Source: G963665405 sp963665405 (GTDB lineage Bacteria > Chloroflexota > Dehalococcoidia > Lucifugimonadales > G963665405). Taken from it: a stretch of DNA of 64,000 nt. The position numbers and the translations under genes were made by a program. The stretch spans positions 496,001 to 560,000 of the forward strand of contig CAXXUH010000004.1 in the NCBI GenBank assembly GCA_963665405.2. The letters are read 5' to 3'. Within the stretch, counting starts at the first letter, position 1; each line of letters starts with the position of its first letter. Below, one piece after another: positions 60,025 to 64,000 of this stretch. The notes under the pieces are model-generated. The model searched no databases. It was not told where the DNA came from and saw nothing but the letters and a program-made list of their open reading frames with translations.

Positions 60025-60282
60025 TCATTCGGTCGGATCGTTCTCGCCCCGGCGGGCCTTCAAGAGCGCGCTGACCGCCACGGAGGCGGCGAGCGCCTTG
60101 TCCCTGGCGCCTTCTGGAATCTCGACCGGCTTACTTCTCCTCCAGTCCGAGATTCTCGACGGCAGCGCGATGAGCCGGCTGCCCGCCAGGATGATGATTG
60201 CCAGCGAGACGAGCACGACAAACGCCGTACCCACCCCGATCCAGGTCAGAGTTATCGCTTCGGCCACGTCTTCCGGGTCCAC
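60025..60282 (-). CDS. OadG-like gamma subunit of the sodium pump
   Basis: An 85-residue protein with a single membrane helix (WIGVGTAFVVLVSLAIIILA) near the N-terminus and a basic cytoplasmic tail, the layout of OadG/MmdD gamma/delta subunits that hold the decarboxylase complex together. The GTG start at 60282 has a strong GGAGGAG upstream and gives VDPEDVAEAITLTW; the longer frame runs into unrelated sequence. It lies 58 bases before the beta-subunit gene in the same direction, so the three subunits form an operon. Sequence conservation in this family is low, so context matters. Confidence 0.75.
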   Translation of the reverse strand: MDPEDVAEAITLTWIGVGTAFVVLVSLAIIILAGSRLIALPSRISDWRRSKPVEIPEGARDKALAASVAVSALLKARRGENDPTE

Positions 60283-60429
60283 TTTGTCTCCTCCGGGCGG
60301 TTGGCGCAGGTGATTGTACAACAAGGCTGCCCGGTGGAATAGCGGTCCAGGGTGCTCCTCGCCGGTCCAGCGGAGGCCGCGCCGTTCAGTCCTGGACAAG
60401 GTGGTCCGCTCGGTGGCCGAGGTTCCGCT

Positions 60430-60458
60430 TGGCGCTCGACAGGGTTACTCGTATAATT
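60430..60458 (+). promoter_or_regulatory. Promoter of the pxpABC operon
   Basis: TTGGCG (60430-60435), a 17-base spacer and TATAAT (60453-60458), about 40 bases upstream of the pxpA start at 60501. Confidence 0.6.
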
Positions 60459-60500
60459 GCTGTTGGAGATATCGCTTCCATCCGGAGTAGACTGAGCTAC

Positions 60501-61265
60501 ATGGGACTTTCGATCGACTTCAACTGCGACATGGGCGAGAGCTTTGGAATGTACAAGATGGGGCTCGACGAAGAGGTCATCAAGTACATTACCTCGGCGA
60601 ACATCGCCTGCGGGTTCCACGCCGGGGACCCCATGTGGATGCGCCACACGGTCAAGCTCGCCGAAGAGCACGGGGTTGCGGTTGGAGCTCACCCCAGCTT
60701 CCCCGATCTGAACGGCTTTGGCCGCCGCAATATGGCCGTCACTCCGGATGAGGCCAAGAACGACGTGATCTACCAGATCGGAGCGCTGCGGGCCTTCACG
60801 AAGTCGAAGAAGCTGCAGCACGTCAAACCCCACGGGGCCATGTACAACCGCGCGGTCGGCGACGAGGCGCTCGCTCGGGCCATATGCGAGGCGATACTCG
60901 AGGTCGATCCTGAGATGATCCTGGTCGCCCTCGCGGGCTCGACGTGGGTGGAGGTCGCGGAGGAGATGGGAGTCCGGGTGGCCAGAGAGATCTTCGCGGA
61001 CCGTGCCCTCACCCCGGACGGAGCCCTGGTGCCCAGATCTCAGCCCGGCGCCGTGATGCACGACGTTCAGGAGGTGGCCCGCAGGAGCGTCCGCATGGTT
61101 ACCGAGGGCCGGGCGACGGCCATCACCGGGGAGGATATCGACGTCCGCGCCGAGACGCTCTGCCTGCACGGCGACACGCCGGGGGCCGTGGAGATGGCCA
61201 GGGCCGTCAAAAAGGAGCTCGAGGCCGCGAGCATCACGATCGCGCCCGTCGGGCAGCTTATCTGA
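60501..61265 (+). CDS. pxpA: 5-oxoprolinase subunit A (LamB/YcsF family)
   Basis: A 254-residue PxpA protein. It begins SIDFNCDMGESFGMYKMG, contains NIACGFHAGDP, VGAHPSFPDLNGFGRR, KPHGAMYNRAVGD, and REIFADRALTPDGALVPR with LCLHGDTPGAVEMA, all diagnostic of the YcsF group. With PxpB and PxpC it cleaves 5-oxoproline (pyroglutamate) using ATP to give glutamate. The ATG at 60501 suits the family start, and a promoter lies 43 bases upstream. Its stop overlaps the pxpB start (TGATG). Confidence 0.94.
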   Translation: MGLSIDFNCDMGESFGMYKMGLDEEVIKYITSANIACGFHAGDPMWMRHTVKLAEEHGVAVGAHPSFPDLNGFGRRNMAVTPDEAKNDVIYQIGALRAFTKSKKLQHVKPHGAMYNRAVGDEALARAICEAILEVDPEMILVALAGSTWVEVAEEMGVRVAREIFADRALTPDGALVPRSQPGAVMHDVQEVARRSVRMVTEGRATAITGEDIDVRAETLCLHGDTPGAVEMARAVKKELEAASITIAPVGQLI

Positions 61266-61996
61266 TGTACCCAGAGCCACTGTTGCTTCCCGCTGGCGAT
61301 CGCGGGCTGGTCGTCGAGTTCGACGACGCGATCAGCCTCGAGGCGAACGGCAAGGTCCGCGGCCTTCTCGCGGCGACCGAGCGCGAGCAGGTGCCGGGGG
61401 TCGTCGACCTGGTGCCCACCTACCGGTCGCTGCTGGTCCAGTACGACCCGGTGAAGACGTCGTTCGACGAGATTCTATCCAGGTTCGCCCAGCTCGTCAC
61501 GGACCTGGACGAGCAGTCGGTCGGGACATCCCGCGTCGTCCGGATTCCCACACTGTACGGAGGCGAGGCCGGCCCCGATCTGGAGTACGTAGCCGAGCAC
61601 GCCGGCATCGGCACCGGCGACGTGATACAGATTCACTCCGGAACGGACTACCTGGTGTACATGATGGGTTTCAGCCCCGGCTTCCCGTACCTGGGCGGAC
61701 TGTCCGACCTGCTTACCACACCAAGGCTGACCACACCCAGGGCCGCCGTCCCGGTCGGATCTGTCGGCATCGCGGAGACCCAGACGGGTGTCTACCCCGT
61801 CACCAGCCCGGGCGGATGGCGCATCATCGGCCGGACGCCGGTGAGGCTCTTCGACCCGGAGGCGAGCCCGCCCGCCCTTCTGAGAGCGGGCGACTACCTC
61901 AGGTTCGTCCCGCTCGAATCGGAGGATTCCTATCAGCAGATACTCGGCCGGGTCGAACGGGGAGAGTACCGGGTCGTCACCGAGGAGGCGAAGTGA
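61265..61996 (+). CDS. pxpB: 5-oxoprolinase subunit B (KipI-like)
   Basis: A 243-residue AHS1/KipI-type protein. It starts LLPAGDRGLVVEFDDAISLE, then VVDLVPTYRSLLVQYDP, RIPTLYGGEAGPDLEYVA, and YLVYMMGFSPGFPYLGGL, TPRAAVPVGSVGIAETQTGVYP and SPGGWRIIGRTPV, the signature order of PxpB. It forms the ATP-using heteromer with PxpC. Start one base overlapping pxpA (TGATG), stop four bases overlapping pxpC (GTGA). Confidence 0.94.
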   Translation: MYPEPLLLPAGDRGLVVEFDDAISLEANGKVRGLLAATEREQVPGVVDLVPTYRSLLVQYDPVKTSFDEILSRFAQLVTDLDEQSVGTSRVVRIPTLYGGEAGPDLEYVAEHAGIGTGDVIQIHSGTDYLVYMMGFSPGFPYLGGLSDLLTTPRLTTPRAAVPVGSVGIAETQTGVYPVTSPGGWRIIGRTPVRLFDPEASPPALLRAGDYLRFVPLESEDSYQQILGRVERGEYRVVTEEAK

Positions 61997-63138
61997 GCAC
62001 AATGGTCTTCGAGGTGATCGAGCCCGGGCTGCTGACCACCGTTCAGGACCGGGGAAGGTTTGGGTGCCAGAGATTCGGAGTGCCGACCTCGGGTGCGATG
62101 GACGGGTTCGCCCTGAGGGCGGCCAACATCATCGTGGGCAACGACCAGGGAGCCGCCGGTCTGGAGATGACGGTGCTGGGCCCGCAGATCAGGTTTCTGA
62201 CCGACACGTGGTTTGCCGTAACGGGTGCGGACCTCCTCTTCACGCTGGACGGTAAGCCCGTGCCACGATGGGAGAGCATCAGGGCAGGGGAGGGAAGCGT
62301 ACTGGCGTCCGAGGGCATGCACGACGGTATGCGAGGCTACCTGGCCTTCGCCGGAGGAATCGACGTCCCGCTGTTGATGGACAGCAGGTCCACCTATGCC
62401 AAGGGTGGATTCGGCGGATTCGAAGGCCGGCCGCTTCGGGCCGGGGATTCGCTCGGCACTCTGCCCCTGAGTCTTGGTTCCACGTATGTCCAACGCGGAC
62501 TGCCCGACGACTGCGAGGTCGTCGCCTACGGCCATCAGCACGAGATCAGAGTCGTCATGGGCCCTCAGGAAAGGGCCTTCACCGCGGAAGGCACGTCGCG
62601 CCTGGTCGGCTCCGAATATGCGGTGACCGCGCAGTCCGACCGCATGGGCTACAGACTCGAGGGACCGGCGATAAGGCACGAGGTGGGTCCGGACATCGTC
62701 TCCGACGGAAGCCCGCTGGGGGCCGTCCAGGTCCCCGGCGACGGCTCTCCCATCGTCCTGATGGCGGATCGCGGCACCACCGGCGGCTACGCCAAGGTGG
62801 CGACCGTGATCGGCACAGACGTCGGCAGACTGGCTCAGGCCACGCCTGGAGACACCGTGACGTTCCGGGCGGTGTCGGTCTCGGAAGCGCACTCGATCCT
62901 CCGGGAGGAGGAGGCGATACTGGCCGACATGGACCCGGCGATCGCGCTGGCCAGCTCTCTCGGAAGGGTGAGCATCGAGGTGGACGGCGAGGCGGTCCCG
63001 GTGGCCGACGAGTCGGGCGCCCTGATCTCTCGGGCCGCGTCCCCGGTCCACCCCGGCAACGGCCGGAATCACGGGGTGAAGGCGACCGTTCAGGGACACG
63101 CCTTCGAGTTCGATGTGAGCGTCCGAGAGGGGGAATGA
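61993..63138 (+). CDS. pxpC: 5-oxoprolinase subunit C (KipA-like, biotin-dependent carboxylase domain)
   Basis: A 381-residue AHS2 protein. Key blocks are LLTTVQDRGRFGCQRFGVPTSGAMD, LEMTVLGPQIRFLTDTWFAVTGAD, GMRGYLAFAGGIDVPLLMDS with STYAKGGFGG, and SDRMGYRLEGP, typical of PxpC/KipA. The GTG at 61993 overlaps the pxpB stop and has AGGAGG four bases upstream; an ATG at 62002 with longer spacing is an alternative. With PxpA and PxpB it hydrolyses 5-oxoproline formed by spontaneous cyclisation of glutamate/glutamine. Confidence 0.93.
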   Translation: MSTMVFEVIEPGLLTTVQDRGRFGCQRFGVPTSGAMDGFALRAANIIVGNDQGAAGLEMTVLGPQIRFLTDTWFAVTGADLLFTLDGKPVPRWESIRAGEGSVLASEGMHDGMRGYLAFAGGIDVPLLMDSRSTYAKGGFGGFEGRPLRAGDSLGTLPLSLGSTYVQRGLPDDCEVVAYGHQHEIRVVMGPQERAFTAEGTSRLVGSEYAVTAQSDRMGYRLEGPAIRHEVGPDIVSDGSPLGAVQVPGDGSPIVLMADRGTTGGYAKVATVIGTDVGRLAQATPGDTVTFRAVSVSEAHSILREEEAILADMDPAIALASSLGRVSIEVDGEAVPVADESGALISRAASPVHPGNGRNHGVKATVQGHAFEFDVSVREGE

Positions 63139-63173
63139 CCCTCGCCCGACTCACGCGGAACGGCGTCTAGCCG

Positions 63174-63788
63174 ATGCTCGAGTGGCTTCGCGACATCTCC
63201 GACTGGCTTCTCGACCTCGCCGACAGCCCGTGGGGGCCCGTAGCGCTGGCCGTCGGCGCGTTCTTCGAATCCATCATCTTTCCGATCCCGCCGGATCCTC
63301 TTCTCATCGCGATCGCCGTCCCAAACCCAGGCATGGCGCTGTGGCTGGCGGCGCTGGTAACGGTGGCGTCAGTCGCCGGAGCCTTCGGAGGCCACTGGCT
63401 GGGAAAGAGAATCGGGAGGCCGCTCGCCGACCGTCTTTTTAGCGAGGCCAAGGTCGCAACGGTCGAGAGGATGTTTCAGCGGTACGGGACGTGGGCCGTC
63501 CTCGTGGCCGCGTTCAGCCCGATCCCCTACAAGGTGTTCGCCATAACGGCCGGAGTGCTCGACCTCGACCGCCGCCGCTTTCTGATCGCGTCCGTCATCG
63601 GACGGGGGGCTCGGTTCTTCCTGATCGGGGCGCTCGCGATGGTGTTCGGCGAAAAGATCGAGCAGTTTTTCGACGACAACTTCGACACCGTGATGTGGGT
63701 GGTCGCCGCCGGAGTCGTCGCCGCCCTCGCTGCCTACCTGGTGCTCCACAGGTGGCGCCGCACGCGCAGCGCCCCCTCGGGGACGTGA
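63174..63788 (+). CDS. DedA/YqaA-family membrane protein (VTT domain)
   Basis: A 204-residue protein. Four to five membrane helices are visible (GPVALAVGAFFESIIFPIPP, LWLAALVTVASVAGAFGGHW, WAVLVAAFSPIPYKVFAIT, FFLIGALAMVF, VVAAGVVAALAAYLVL). VGAFFESIIFPIPPDPLLIA and FSPIPYKVFAITAGVLDLD match the YqaA/DedA (VTT/SNARE-associated) pattern. DedA proteins are lipid transporters or scramblases involved in membrane homeostasis; the YqaA subgroup is less known. It follows pxpC by 35 bases and may be part of the same transcript. Confidence 0.86.
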   Translation: MLEWLRDISDWLLDLADSPWGPVALAVGAFFESIIFPIPPDPLLIAIAVPNPGMALWLAALVTVASVAGAFGGHWLGKRIGRPLADRLFSEAKVATVERMFQRYGTWAVLVAAFSPIPYKVFAITAGVLDLDRRRFLIASVIGRGARFFLIGALAMVFGEKIEQFFDDNFDTVMWVVAAGVVAALAAYLVLHRWRRTRSAPSGT

Positions 63789-63913
63789 GGCCGCCTACCG
63801 CCGAGGCGATGGGCGGCGTCCCCCCTTCCTAACCTAGGGACTTTCCCCTTTGCCCTGTCCTCTCTCCCGGTGGGTGGAAGCTAGAGAGGGCAGTGGGACC
63901 CTCCTCGGGTGCA
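63789..63913. other. Intergenic region between convergent genes
   Basis: Contains an imperfect inverted repeat (CCTCTCTC near 63858, GAGAGGG near 63882) that could terminate both genes. No gene supported. Confidence 0.35.
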
Positions 63914-64000
63914 CTAGTCCGCCGTCACCACCGACCTGATCACCGGCGTCCCCTCGGCCTTGAGCCACTCCGACTGCTTGTAGGCATTCTCGATGTCGTC
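63914..64000 (-). CDS. 3' end of a gene leaving the window
   Basis: The minus strand is open from the window edge to a TAG at 63914-63916, giving the last 28 residues, which include ENAYKQSEWLKAEGTPVIR and end VVTAD. The sequence has good codon character but is too short to name. Confidence 0.6.
   Translation of the reverse strand, partial: DDIENAYKQSEWLKAEGTPVIRSVVTAD

Overview
The window reads as a chromosomal segment of a GC-rich, gene-dense bacterium. The best guess is a Chloroflexota lineage close to the marine SAR202 / Dehalococcoidia-like groups. This is inferred from gene content: many SDRs, a CocE hydrolase, an LLM flavin oxidoreductase, CRTAC1-type FG-GAP proteins, two FtsZ genes outside any division cluster, and lipoproteins with long Pro/Thr-Pro linkers. 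No rRNA or ribosomal protein gene is present to fix the taxonomy.

Layout. 0-8.4 kb: catabolic genes (SMP-30 lactonase, HpcH aldolase, MFS carrier, DapA-like lyase, GSA-type aminotransferase, ABM monooxygenase, a frameshifted TlpA-like thioredoxin, SnoaL-like protein). 8.4-11.5 kb: two paralogous proteins of unknown function flanking a transposase-like Zn-finger fragment. 11.6-17.5 kb: two SDRs, tRNA-Gly, LhgO, AlaX coupled to an aminotransferase, and a LON-domain protein. 17.8-22.2 kb: a di-haem cytochrome lipoprotein overlapping a CRTAC1/ASPIC lipoprotein, then a zinc-ribbon membrane protein. 22.3-25.5 kb: a DUF4242-adenylate cyclase gene lying between two copies of the yifB 5' end, then intact yifB. 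25.5-32.7 kb: DM13 protein, a frameshifted PCMT, FtsZ-1, and a LuxR / receiver-like / unknown-protein operon. 33-36.8 kb: CocE hydrolase, SDR, a tandem repeat array, VOC protein. 36.9-42.3 kb: a TasA-SipW-DNRLRE/FN3 surface-fibre locus whose tasA is split by an IS1380 element. 42.6-49 kb: LMW phosphatase, FtsZ-2, an exported protein, LLM oxidoreductase, DUF3054. 49.3-58.3 kb: an island-like stretch of lipoproteins, an IS3 element at a rearranged junction, an integrase remnant and tRNA-Thr. 58.3-64 kb: sodium-pump decarboxylase subunits, pxpABC (5-oxoprolinase), a DedA-like protein and the 3' end of another gene.

The most interesting observations are these. (1) A DUF3179 lipoprotein gene carries one in-frame TGA exactly where the family has the first Cys of its CxxC, followed 22 nt later by a hairpin resembling a bacterial SECIS, so it is a candidate selenoprotein. 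(2) A dispersed family of intergenic elements has terminal inverted repeats and serial hairpins, with one stem replaced by an unrelated palindrome between copies; several copies supply the stop codon of the neighbouring gene. (3) The tasA gene can be restored exactly in frame by removing the IS1380 and one 5-bp target duplication.

Several genes carry one-base frameshifts, mostly apparent deletions in short runs. These may be recent mutations or assembly indels, and they limit confidence in calling those genes dead.
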